Assembly: GCF_036346855.1 (NCBI RefSeq)
Contig: NZ_CP107841.1
Coordinates: 1,612,001 to 1,676,000, forward strand
Source of the DNA: Streptomyces europaeiscabiei
Lineage (GTDB): Bacteria; Actinomycetota; Actinomycetes; Streptomycetales; Streptomycetaceae
Length of the DNA stretch: 64,000 bases
Direction of reading: 5' to 3'
The notes beneath the pieces were generated by a model. That model did not search any database, was not told where the DNA came from, and saw only the letters and a list, made by a program, of their open reading frames with translations. Shown piece after piece: positions 42,680 through 51,201 of this stretch. A program made the position numbers and the translations under genes. Position 1 is the stretch's first letter, and each line of letters begins with the position of its first letter.

Positions 42680-43244
42680 CCGGGTTGCGGCTCGGCTGGC
42701 TCCTCGTACCGGCGTCTCTGGCGGAGGAGGCCGTCGAGCGCAAACGGACCGTGGATCTGGGGCATCCCGTCGCCTGCGACCGTCCCGGTACGGAAGGAAC
42801 CCCGCATGACCAGTACGTCAGGCTTAGCGGATGAAGTGCCTGACGTACTGGTCATAGCGCCTGACGTACTGGTCATAGGGCATCGACCAGGCGCTCTTCG
42901 CCCGGTTCGTGGAGCGGGGCGACTACGACCGGCAGTTGCGCCGGTGTCAGCGGGCGTATCGGGAGCGGCGTGACGCGCTGGTGTCCGCGCTCGCCGAGCA
43001 CTTTCCCGGGGCGGAGGTGTCCGGGATCGCGGCGGGGCTGCATGTCATCGTCTCGCTGCCCGATCGGTACGGGCCGCTCGACCGGTTCCTGCAGCGGGCG
43101 GCGACTGCGGGGGTCGCCGTGCGGGGGCTGGCTCAGTACGGGCGGGTGCCGGACGAGGGGGTGCGGCTGGTTCTGGGGTACGCGCATCTGTCTCCGGTTC
43201 GGATACGGGAGGGGGTGGGGGTGCTGGCGTCGGCGGTCGGCTGA
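42680..43244 (+). pseudogene. Remnant of a MocR/PdxR-type aminotransferase-domain regulator
   Basis: Only the C-terminal aminotransferase part remains: PGLRLGWLLVPASLAEEAVERKRTVDLG from about 42695, then, after an insertion, GIDQALFARFVERGDYDRQLRRCQRAYRERRDALVSALAEHFPGAEV to the stop at 43244. The N-terminal GntR helix-turn-helix and the PLP lysine region are missing. An insertion of about 118 bp (42767-42884) splits it, and the two halves are in different frames even after the insertion is removed. Clearly nonfunctional. Confidence 0.75.
42767..42884. repeat. Small insertion with three copies of an 18-bp sequence
   Basis: ATGACCAGTACGTCAGGC occurs at 42806-42823 and inverted at 42838-42855 and 42859-42876. 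The first two form an 18-bp hairpin; the last two are a 21-bp tandem repeat with one difference. The insertion is flanked by GGGCATC (42760-42766 and 42878-42884), a possible 7-bp target duplication. It disrupts the MocR remnant. Confidence 0.7.
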
Positions 43245-43353
43245 CCCACGGGTTTCTCGCCCCCGCCGCCCCTACCCGTCCCATCCCCAGGGGCTGCGCG
43301 CCCCCTCGGCCCCCGTCACAGACTCGGGGCTCCGTCCCGGACCCCGTCGCGCG

Positions 43354-43387
43354 GTTCCCCGCGCCCCTGAGAAGGGGCGCGGGGAAC
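43354..43387. repeat. Hairpin copy of the dispersed GTTCCCCGCGCCCC repeat
   Basis: Perfect 14-bp arms GTTCCCCGCGCCCC / GGGGCGCGGGGAAC with loop TGAGAA, in a 322-bp gap with no gene (43245-43566). It may end transcription from upstream. One-armed and diverged copies occur at 14070 and 51071. Confidence 0.75.
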
Positions 43388-43480
43388 TGCGCGGGACGCC
43401 CCCACCCACCCGCGCCCGACAACGCACACCCTCCCGAGATCTCACGCGGCGTCGGTGCTTCCTCCGGCACCCGGTCAGTT

Positions 43481-43502
43481 GTTCACTTGCCGTTTCCGTG
43501 TG
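43481..43502 (+). promoter_or_regulatory. Candidate PHO box (PhoP site) upstream of phoD
   Basis: Two adjacent 11-nt units, GTTCACTTGCC and GTTTCCGTGTG, resemble the direct-repeat units of Streptomyces PHO boxes, about 65 bp before the phosphatase start. The first unit fits well, the second only partly. Phosphate starvation control is plausible. Confidence 0.5.
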
Positions 43503-43566
43503 CGCTGCGGCGCACCAGTAGTTGTGGCTGTGCACATTGGCCGGATCCGTCACTGGAGGCGCATTC

Positions 43567-45162
43567 ATGTCACACCGTCCGCCGAGTTCCCTGCCCGGTC
43601 GCCGCAGCGTGCTGCGCGGCTCGCTCGCCGCGTCGGCGGCGCTGGCGCTGCCCGGTTCCGTCGCGCTCGGTTCGGTGCCGGCGCTCGCCCTGTCGGGGCG
43701 GCCGAAGGCCGGCTGGGGTGTGCAGGCCGGGGACGTGACCGCGCACTCGGGGCTGGTGTGGGTGCGGTCGGACCGTCCGGCGCGGATGATCGTCGAGACG
43801 TCCGCAACCGAGTCGTTCCGCAACCCGCGCAGATGGCACGGTCCGCTGCTCGGCGCCGGCACGGACTTCACCGGTACGACGCGGCTGCGCGGTCTGCCGT
43901 CGGGCGAGCAGATCCACTACCGGGTGCTGCTCGCCGACCCGGACGACCCGCGCCGCACCGGCGAGCCGGTCACCGGCACGTTCCGTACGACGTCGCTGAA
44001 GCGACGCTCCGGGGCGCGGTTCGTCTGGTCGGGCGACCTGGCCGGGCAGGGCTGGGGGATCAACCCCGATCGCGGCGGCTACCGCATCTTCGACGCGATG
44101 GGCGCGTTGGACCCGGACTTCTTCCTGTTCAGCGGTGACACGATCTACGCCGACGGCCCGATCGCAGCGACGGCGGCGCTCCCCGACGGCAGTACCTGGC
44201 GGAACGTCACCACCGAGGAGAAGTCCAAGGTCGCGGAGACGCTCGCCGAGTTCCGGGGCAACTTCCGCTACAACCTGCTGGACGAGAACCTGAAGCGGTT
44301 CAACGCCCAGGTCCCGGCGATCGTGCAGTGGGACGACCACGAGGTCACCAACAACTGGTACCCGGGCGAGATCCTCACCGACGCCCGGTACACCGAGAAG
44401 AGCGTGGACGTGCTGGCGGCACGGGCGCGGCGGGCGTTCAGCGAGTACTTCCCGATCTCCACACTGCGGCCGGGCGCCCGGGAGGGGCGGGTGCACCGCG
44501 TGCTGCGCCACGGCCCCCTGCTGGACGTGTTCGTGCTGGACATGCGGACCTACCGCAACGCCAACTCGCCCGGCACCCGGACCACCGACCCGGTGGGTAT
44601 TCTCGGCGCCGAACAGCTGCAGTGGCTCAAACGGGAGCTGTCGCGGTCGCGCGCGGTGTGGAAGGTGATCGCCTCCGACATGCCGCTCGGTCTGGTCGTG
44701 CCGGACACGGGGGACGGCAAGCCGAACATCGAGGCCGTGGCGCAGGGCGATCCGGGCGCGCCGCTCGGGCGGGAGCTGCAGCTCGCCGAGCTGCTGCGGT
44801 TCGTCAAGCACCGGAAGATCACCGGCACGGTGTGGCTGACGGCCGATGTGCACTACACCTCCGCGCAGCACTACCAGCCGTCGCGGGCCGCCTTCACCGA
44901 CTTCGAGCCGTTCTGGGAGTTCGTCTCCGGCCCGCTCAACGCCGGTGCCTTCCCGGCGAACGCGCTGGACGACACCTTCGGCCCCGAGCGGGTGTTCGTG
45001 AAGGCACCGGCCACGGCGAACGTGTCACCGGCTGGCGGCTACCAGTTCTTCGGCGAGGTCGACATCGACGGCCACAGCGGGGAGCTGACGGTACGGCTGC
45101 GGGAGCAGGACGGGACCGTGCTGTACACGAAGGTGCTCCAGCCGGGTCTCGTCGGTCAGTGA
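43567..45162 (+). CDS. phoD: PhoD-like alkaline phosphatase / phosphodiesterase, Tat exported
   Basis: 531 residues. A Tat signal (PGRRSVLRGSLAASAALALPGSVALG) precedes a PhoD N-terminal beta domain (VQAGDVTAHSGLVWVRSDRP) and the metallophosphatase domain: SGDLAGQGWG, FFLFSGDTIYADGP, IVQWDDHEVTNNWYPGE, KVIASDMPLGL, and TADVHYTSAQHY. The Asp/His metal ligands for the Fe/Ca centre are visible. GGAGG lies 7 nt upstream of ATG 43567. Secreted phosphate scavenger; a candidate PHO box is upstream. Confidence 0.93.
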   Translation: MSHRPPSSLPGRRSVLRGSLAASAALALPGSVALGSVPALALSGRPKAGWGVQAGDVTAHSGLVWVRSDRPARMIVETSATESFRNPRRWHGPLLGAGTDFTGTTRLRGLPSGEQIHYRVLLADPDDPRRTGEPVTGTFRTTSLKRRSGARFVWSGDLAGQGWGINPDRGGYRIFDAMGALDPDFFLFSGDTIYADGPIAATAALPDGSTWRNVTTEEKSKVAETLAEFRGNFRYNLLDENLKRFNAQVPAIVQWDDHEVTNNWYPGEILTDARYTEKSVDVLAARARRAFSEYFPISTLRPGAREGRVHRVLRHGPLLDVFVLDMRTYRNANSPGTRTTDPVGILGAEQLQWLKRELSRSRAVWKVIASDMPLGLVVPDTGDGKPNIEAVAQGDPGAPLGRELQLAELLRFVKHRKITGTVWLTADVHYTSAQHYQPSRAAFTDFEPFWEFVSGPLNAGAFPANALDDTFGPERVFVKAPATANVSPAGGYQFFGEVDIDGHSGELTVRLREQDGTVLYTKVLQPGLVGQ

Positions 45163-45307
45163 CCCGCGGGGCGTGAGCCGATCACGCCCGCCGCAGTCGT
45201 CCCACCGCCCGCCGATCGGCCGTCTCAACAGCTCGTCGGCCCTCGCCTCACGGTCACTTTTTCGCAGGTCAGGGCCGGTTGTCAGTGGTCGCTCCTACGG
45301 TTTTCCC

Positions 45308-46843
45308 ATGACGCGATCCTTCCAGGCCGTGGCCTACACCCGACCCTCCGTGCTGGAGTCCGTGGCGGGCGGACACCGGCTGGGTCTCGAGACCTCGCGG
45401 GGTACGACCCCGACGGGGGTCGAGGACCATCCGCGGTTCTTCACGGGCTTCCTGACCTCTCCTCAGGTGGCCGCCGCGGGGCTGCTGGCGGTGGCCGACG
45501 TGGCCGCGGCACGGTACTTCCAGCAGCAGTCGCGGGCCTCACTGGATCCGGTGGTGACGGGCAACGGGGACCGGCTGCGGTTCGAGTCGTTCTCGGGCTG
45601 CGGCGGGGTCTACGCCCGCCTGGACGTGCTGGACCCGGGCCTCGACGGCGGCGAGGTCGGGCACGGCACGACCAATGTCGACGTCAACAACCCGTTGCGG
45701 GAGGCGCTCTCCCGGGTCGGCGGGGACGATCCGCTCCATCTGCGGGTCGGTCCGCAGGAGTTGGCGGTGACCACACTGGACGGTCCGGTGGTGGAGAAGA
45801 AGGTGCCGCTGCCGGACCGCTGGCTGCGCGGTTTCGCCGAGGCCCAGGTGATCGCGGCCGGGTTCGACCTGCGGGCCGAGCTGCCCGCCGCCGAGGCCGT
45901 GCGGTTCCTGCGGTCACTGCCGCGTGGGGGCGCGCGCGGGGCCTCGCGGGGCGCCCAGTGGGTCGTGCCCGCCGGACGCGCCCTGCGGCCGACCACCCGC
46001 CCCGTCCCGGGCGCGGTGTGTCTGCCGGGCCCGGAACGGCTGGTCGCCCTGCAGCGGGTCCTGCGCCATGCCACGGCTCTGCGCCTCTACGGCCCACCGA
46101 CCGCCGGTGACGCCGCCCTGGCCAGTGCCTGGGAGGTCGTGCTCCCCGGTATGCGGCTCACCCTCACACTGTCCCCGGAGGCCGGGCGGGGCTTCTCCGG
46201 CGAGGGCGGTGTGCTGGAGGCCCTGGCCACCGACGAGGCCGCCGAGGACGCGGAGCTGATCGCGGTCCTGCTCGCCTGGGAGCCGCGCGTCGACGTCGGG
46301 GACCTCGCCGCCGCCTCCGGTCTTCCGGTCGACAGGGTGCGGGTGGCGCTGACCCGGCTGGGCACCTCGGGCCGCGTCGGCTACGACACGGCGGAGGCCG
46401 CGTACTTCCACCGCGAACTCCCCTACGACGCCGACCGCGTCGAGCGCCACAACCCCCGCCTGCGCTCGGCCCGCGCCCTGGTGGCCGCCGGGGCGGTCCG
46501 TCTGGACGGCGGCCTCGGCACGGTCACCGCCGAGGACGGCCACGTCCACCGGGTACGGGACAGCGCGGGCACCCTGAGCTGCTCCTGCCTCTGGTGGGCG
46601 AAGTACCGGGGCGGCCGCGGCCCCTGCAAACACGCTCTGGCGGTGCGCATGGTCCGCCGGGGCGCCACGGCGGAGCCGGGCGGGGGCGAGATCCACGCCG
46701 AACGGGTCGGGACACCGACCGGGCGGCCTGCGGCGCCCGCGCCTGGGCCCTCGGACGGAGCCCGGGCCGGGACGAAGCCGGATGGAACACGGGCCGACGC
46801 CGGACCGGTCGGCGGGGCACGGATCGACGGGGGTGCACGATGA
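45308..46843 (+). CDS. SWIM zinc finger family protein
   Basis: 511 residues, ATG 45308. The SWIM finger is near the C-terminus: CSCLWWAKYRGGRGPCKHALAV (Cys-x-Cys ... Cys-x-His). The N-terminal part is a conserved domain of unknown function, and the last 60 residues are Pro/Gly/Ala-rich. Overlaps the DUF6493 gene by 4 nt. This pair is the front of the actinobacterial counterpart of the E. coli yeh cluster, where SWIM proteins occur with MoxR AAA and von Willebrand proteins. Those partners are missing here. Confidence 0.9.
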   Translation: MTRSFQAVAYTRPSVLESVAGGHRLGLETSRGTTPTGVEDHPRFFTGFLTSPQVAAAGLLAVADVAAARYFQQQSRASLDPVVTGNGDRLRFESFSGCGGVYARLDVLDPGLDGGEVGHGTTNVDVNNPLREALSRVGGDDPLHLRVGPQELAVTTLDGPVVEKKVPLPDRWLRGFAEAQVIAAGFDLRAELPAAEAVRFLRSLPRGGARGASRGAQWVVPAGRALRPTTRPVPGAVCLPGPERLVALQRVLRHATALRLYGPPTAGDAALASAWEVVLPGMRLTLTLSPEAGRGFSGEGGVLEALATDEAAEDAELIAVLLAWEPRVDVGDLAAASGLPVDRVRVALTRLGTSGRVGYDTAEAAYFHRELPYDADRVERHNPRLRSARALVAAGAVRLDGGLGTVTAEDGHVHRVRDSAGTLSCSCLWWAKYRGGRGPCKHALAVRMVRRGATAEPGGGEIHAERVGTPTGRPAAPAPGPSDGARAGTKPDGTRADAGPVGGARIDGGAR

Positions 46844-49566
46844 GTGCCGAGTCACTGATCAGGGCGGTGCGGTCGGGGAACCTGAGTGGCCTGGTCGCGC
46901 TGGTGGACGGTATGACGGATGCCGAACGGCGCGCGTGCATGCCGGAGCTGAGGCAGTTGCGCAAGGAGCTGCGGGCGGAGGACTGGCAGTTCCCGGCTCA
47001 GCGGGCGTATCCCGCGCTGCACGCGGCCGGCGCCGCGTGCCAGACGGGTGCCGCCGCCGTGGCGACCTGGCTCACCGGATCCGATCTGCGCTGGCGGCAG
47101 GCACCGCCTCCGGTCCTGATCGACGTGCTCGGCGACCGCAATCCCGCCTGGCTCGCCGACCTCGTGCACCGGTTGGCCGAGCGCCCGCTCTCCGCCGACG
47201 TCCCGTACGAGCTGATGGCCGGCCTCGTCCGGCTCTCGGGCTGCCCGGTGCCCACGTCCGAGGCCTATGTGCGCGGCTGGATGAACCACATCGACGGGGC
47301 GCGCCCGAGTGGGGGCACGGTCATCGGGAATCTGCGGAAGGACCCGCATCTCGGGGAGCTCGTCACTGCGCTGTTCGAGATCGAGGAGATCGGCGCCCGC
47401 AGCGACTGGCGGTACGGCGACGGCCCGAACAACTGGACGTACGCCCTGACCCGGCTGACCCGGGCAGGTCTCCTGGACCGCAAGGTCATGGTCGACGGGT
47501 GCCTGGCCAGGCTGCTGCGGGGCGGTGGCTCCACAGCGGACAACAAGGTCTTCCTGGGCCTGTTGACCGCGCTCGACCTCACCCGGGACGAGCAGCGCGA
47601 GCGGATCGCGGACTGGACGGCCCTGTGCTCCGACGCTCCCTCCACGGTGGCCGCACACGCCCAGTCCGTCCTCGCGGGCTTCGCCCTGGACGGCGAGCTG
47701 GGGCCGCGACGACTCGCCGAGCTGTCCGGCGCGGTGCTCTTCCGGACCGAGAAGAAGCTCGTCCGGGCCCAGCTCGTCCTGCTGGGCAAGGTGCTCAAGC
47801 AGGATCCGTCCACGTCGCCCGAGCTGCTGCCCGCGGTCGCCCAGGCCTTCGGCCACGAGGACACGGATGTACAGGAAAGGGCGCTGAGGCTGGTGGAGCG
47901 GCACCTCGGCGACCTCGACGCCGGTGGCCTCGACGCCGACGCCGACGCCGACTCCAACTCCAACTCCGGGAACGGCGACGCCGACGCGATCGGCGTGCGG
48001 CGCGAGATCGCCGACGCCGCGTCCCAGTTGAGCCCCGGCCTGCGTTCCCGGGCCGAGCAGCTCCTCGGTGTCGCGGACGCGGGGTCCACCCCCGAGGTGT
48101 ACGAAGAGCTGCTGCCGCCCGTGCCCCTGCCGACGCGGCTCGCTCCCGCGCCGGACACACTGGCCGAACTCACCGAGGAGGTCGGCGCCCTGCTGGCCGC
48201 ACGCGACGAGGGCGCCGTGTTCGAGCGGATACTGGACGGGCTCGTACGACATGCGCATCGCGACCGGCAGGCGCTGGTGGAGGCGCTCGGGACGACGACG
48301 GCGCGCGGCTGGTGGGACGGGATGGGAACGGCGTCCCTCAACCAGCACTTCCGCACCGCACCGCACGGCCTGGCACTCGTCATCGCCACACTCTTCGAGC
48401 GGGTGGACACCGAGACGCTGCGTCCGGTGCGTCACGCGGCGGGCGCGTCGTCCGGCTGTGTGCACGACGGCCTGCTCTGGGCGTTCGACGCCCGGCTGCG
48501 GGAGATCTCGTACCGGATCCGCACCGACCCGCTGCCGTTCCTGCTGTCGACGCCCACCTGGAGCACCGGTTCGCTGGAACCGGCGGAACTGGTGGCGCGG
48601 CTGGACAGCTACCGGCAGTCGGGTGCCCGTCCGGGCGAGGCGGACTTCGCCCAGGCCCGGCTCCGCGTGCGCCGCGACGACACGGCCGCGCTCGTGTCCG
48701 CCGCGGCGGCGGCCCGGGAGCTGGGCACGAGAGAAGGCGAGCGGCTGGCCGAGTGGCTGCTCACCGACGTGCCGTCCCAGCCCGTCGAGCGGAGCCGGAC
48801 GGCCGGGCCCCGGATGCTGGTGGAGTTCGGTGAACTGCCGGAGATGCGGAGCGAGTCGTTCCCGCCGGAGTTCCGTCGGCTGGGCCGCCCGTTGACCGTG
48901 TACGCGGAGCGCTCGTACTGCCCACACTGGAACGACACGAACTGGCGGCACTGGCTGGCGATGGTGCCGAACCGGCCGGAGCTCGTGGCGGGGCGAGTCC
49001 TGCGCGATCTCTCGATGAGCGTCGTCGACGACGGTGCGCAGGCCGGGTTCTCGTTCCTGCCGGCGCTTGCCGAGGCGGAGGGCGAAGCGGGCCCGGCCGT
49101 GGGTCTCTGCGTCGCGTACGGGCTGGGCGCGCGGCGGCCGGAGGACCGGCTCGCCGCCGTGGACGCCCTGCTGGTGCTGGCGGCGCGGGGGCAGTTGGAC
49201 GCGGAGCGGCTGGGCGCCGACCTGGGGAAACTGGCGGTGCTCGGGAGCGTGAAGCCATCACGGCTCGCCGAGGCGATACGGACGGCCGCGGCGACCGGGG
49301 CGTACGGCACCGCCTGGTCGGTGCTGCGGGAGGCACTGCCGCCGCTGCTCGCCGAACTCGCGGGCGAGGGGGCGGCGAAGACGCCGGCCCGTGGCCTCGG
49401 GGAGCTGGTCGCCGTCGCCGCCGAATGCGCGGAGCGATCCGGGGCACGCGGGGAACTGCCGTATCTCGCCGAGGCGGCGGAGCGCCGGGGCTCGTCCCGG
49501 CTGGTGAGCCAGGCCCGTCGGCTGCGTACGGCACTGGAGGAACGGGAGGGGGGTGCGGCGGTCTGA
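46840..49566 (+). CDS. DUF6493 family protein (HEAT-like repeats)
   Basis: 908 residues, coupled to the SWIM gene. The start LIRAVRSGNLSGLVALVDGMTDAERRACMPELRQLRKELR is characteristic of DUF6493. The rest is helical, HEAT/ARM-like, with an unusual insert of Asp-Ala-Asp and Ser-Asn repeats near residue 365 (DADADADSNSNSGN). No catalytic motif recognised. Related to the MolR/YehI type. Probably a scaffold partner of the SWIM protein. Confidence 0.88.
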   Translation: MSAESLIRAVRSGNLSGLVALVDGMTDAERRACMPELRQLRKELRAEDWQFPAQRAYPALHAAGAACQTGAAAVATWLTGSDLRWRQAPPPVLIDVLGDRNPAWLADLVHRLAERPLSADVPYELMAGLVRLSGCPVPTSEAYVRGWMNHIDGARPSGGTVIGNLRKDPHLGELVTALFEIEEIGARSDWRYGDGPNNWTYALTRLTRAGLLDRKVMVDGCLARLLRGGGSTADNKVFLGLLTALDLTRDEQRERIADWTALCSDAPSTVAAHAQSVLAGFALDGELGPRRLAELSGAVLFRTEKKLVRAQLVLLGKVLKQDPSTSPELLPAVAQAFGHEDTDVQERALRLVERHLGDLDAGGLDADADADSNSNSGNGDADAIGVRREIADAASQLSPGLRSRAEQLLGVADAGSTPEVYEELLPPVPLPTRLAPAPDTLAELTEEVGALLAARDEGAVFERILDGLVRHAHRDRQALVEALGTTTARGWWDGMGTASLNQHFRTAPHGLALVIATLFERVDTETLRPVRHAAGASSGCVHDGLLWAFDARLREISYRIRTDPLPFLLSTPTWSTGSLEPAELVARLDSYRQSGARPGEADFAQARLRVRRDDTAALVSAAAAARELGTREGERLAEWLLTDVPSQPVERSRTAGPRMLVEFGELPEMRSESFPPEFRRLGRPLTVYAERSYCPHWNDTNWRHWLAMVPNRPELVAGRVLRDLSMSVVDDGAQAGFSFLPALAEAEGEAGPAVGLCVAYGLGARRPEDRLAAVDALLVLAARGQLDAERLGADLGKLAVLGSVKPSRLAEAIRTAAATGAYGTAWSVLREALPPLLAELAGEGAAKTPARGLGELVAVAAECAERSGARGELPYLAEAAERRGSSRLVSQARRLRTALEEREGGAAV

Positions 49567-49702
49567 CCTCTACGGTCACCGTAGGCATCGGTTCCGACAG
49601 CATCAGTCATACAAAAAGCAACAAAAGGTGCGGAACGATGCTTTTACCGGTCAGTCACAAAGCGTTCGTGATCACGCAACACCATTCGTTCACAGTGGCC
49701 AC

Positions 49703-51031
49703 ATGACTCCAGACATGTCTGATGCGAAGCGGGCGCGGAACAGCCGCCCGATGCACCACCGCCTCCTGTCGGCCACGGCCGAGTTCCGCAGCTGGTGGGA
49801 ACGGCGCCACGGTCACGCGCCGCCGACGAACGATACCGGCGCCCGGCCGCCGCTCTCCGATGGGCAGCAGGCCGGGCCGTCCGAGGCGGTGGCCCCGGTG
49901 GTCACCGGTGCGGCCCTGATGTGGCGGATGCGGACGACGGTCAAGGACGAACCGGGCTCGCTGGCCGTGCTGTGCACGGCGCTGGCGGAGCACAGGGTGG
50001 ACATCCTGAGCCTGCAGACGCATCCGCTGGCCGAGGGCACGGTGGACGATTTCCTGCTCCGGGCGCCCGAGGCGCTGTCGGCGACCGAGATCGGCAGGGC
50101 CGTGTCGGAGGCGGGCGGCACCGGGACCTGGATCGAGCGCGGTGACGCCCATGACCTGGTGGACGCGCCGACCCGGATCCTCGGCCTGGCCACGCGTACG
50201 GCACTGGACGCGGCCGAACTCCCGCTCGCGCTGCGGCAGTTGCTGGGCCGTTGCACCATCCGCTCGCTGCCCGCCACCGCTCCCGGCTCGGGCCGGGCCC
50301 AGGAGAGCGCCCCGGTCGAAGGGGCCCTGGAGGACACGGTGATGCGGCTGCGGGCGCCGGAGGGCGGGGTGATCACGGTGGAGCGGCCGTATCTGCCGTT
50401 CACGCCGACGGAGTTCGCACGGGCGCGTGCGCTGGTGGAACTGGACGCGCGGCTGGGGCCGCGGATCCCGCGCGGCCAGGACGTACTGACGCTGCCCGAG
50501 GGCAACGACATCATGGTGCGGCGCGCCGACGTCGGGGACCTGAGGGCGGCGAAAGCCATGCACGAGCGGTGCTCCGCGCGCACGCTGAGCATGCGGTACC
50601 ACGGACCGGTGGGCGACGCCGACCGGTATCTCAGGCATCTGCTCAGTCCCCGTTTCGGACGGACGCTCGCCGCGCAGACCGCCTCGGGGCGCCTCGTCGG
50701 CCTCGGTCATCTGCTGTGGGACGGCGACGAGACGGAGATCGCGCTGCTCGTCGAGGACGACTGGCAGCGGCGCGGGATCGGCGGTGAGCTGCTCCGCAGG
50801 CTGGTGGACATGGCGGCCGAGACGGGCTGCGAGAACGTGTACGTCGTGACGCAGTCGTCCAACACGGGGATGGTCGCGGCGATGCGGGGGCTGGAGCTGC
50901 CGCTCGACTATCAGATCGAGGAGGGGACGCTGGTGATCACCGCGCGGCTGGACGAGGGGGCGGCCGCTGCGCGTGCGGCGCGGCGTCGTGAACGACCGGT
51001 TGGAATGACGGAGCAACACGGGGGCTTGTGA
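49703..51031 (+). CDS. GNAT acetyltransferase with N-terminal ACT-like domain
   Basis: 442 residues. An ACT-like segment (WRMRTTVKDEPGSLAVLCTALAEHRVDILSLQTHPLAEG, about residues 75-115) precedes a long linker domain and a C-terminal GNAT (MVRRADVGDLRAAKAMHERCSARTLSMRY ... LVEDDWQRRGIGGELLRRLVDMAAETGCENVYV). The fusion suggests amino-acid-responsive protein or metabolite acetylation. In actinomycetes, amino-acid-binding ACT-GNAT proteins acetylate acyl-CoA synthetases. ATG 49703 assumed; ATG 49715 is possible. Confidence 0.9.
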   Translation: MTPDMSDAKRARNSRPMHHRLLSATAEFRSWWERRHGHAPPTNDTGARPPLSDGQQAGPSEAVAPVVTGAALMWRMRTTVKDEPGSLAVLCTALAEHRVDILSLQTHPLAEGTVDDFLLRAPEALSATEIGRAVSEAGGTGTWIERGDAHDLVDAPTRILGLATRTALDAAELPLALRQLLGRCTIRSLPATAPGSGRAQESAPVEGALEDTVMRLRAPEGGVITVERPYLPFTPTEFARARALVELDARLGPRIPRGQDVLTLPEGNDIMVRRADVGDLRAAKAMHERCSARTLSMRYHGPVGDADRYLRHLLSPRFGRTLAAQTASGRLVGLGHLLWDGDETEIALLVEDDWQRRGIGGELLRRLVDMAAETGCENVYVVTQSSNTGMVAAMRGLELPLDYQIEEGTLVITARLDEGAAAARAARRRERPVGMTEQHGGL

Positions 51032-51076
51032 GCCGTTGTCGGGTGCGGGTGCGTGGGGGCTTGGTCGCGCAGTTCC

Positions 51077-51098
51077 CCGCGCCTCCTGAAAGGCGCGG
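51077..51098. terminator. Stem-loop between convergent genes (repeat-derived)
   Basis: CCGCGCCT / AGGCGCGG with loop CCTGAA, within a diverged copy of the dispersed GTTCCCCGCGCC repeat (51071-51098). It separates the GNAT and PLP enzyme genes. Confidence 0.55.
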
Positions 51099-51201
51099 CT
51101 GCGGGGCGGTGGTCACACAGCCCCGCACGCCCGAGCAACTCGGATCAGCCCCGGTGACCGGACCGGCATGAAACCCTGGTGACCTGGATCAGCCCGAGTG
51201 C

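Noticed and set aside
42649..42876. Minus-strand frame with MTSTSGA repeats
   Set aside because: It is the 21-bp repeat of the small insertion read backward over the MocR remnant.
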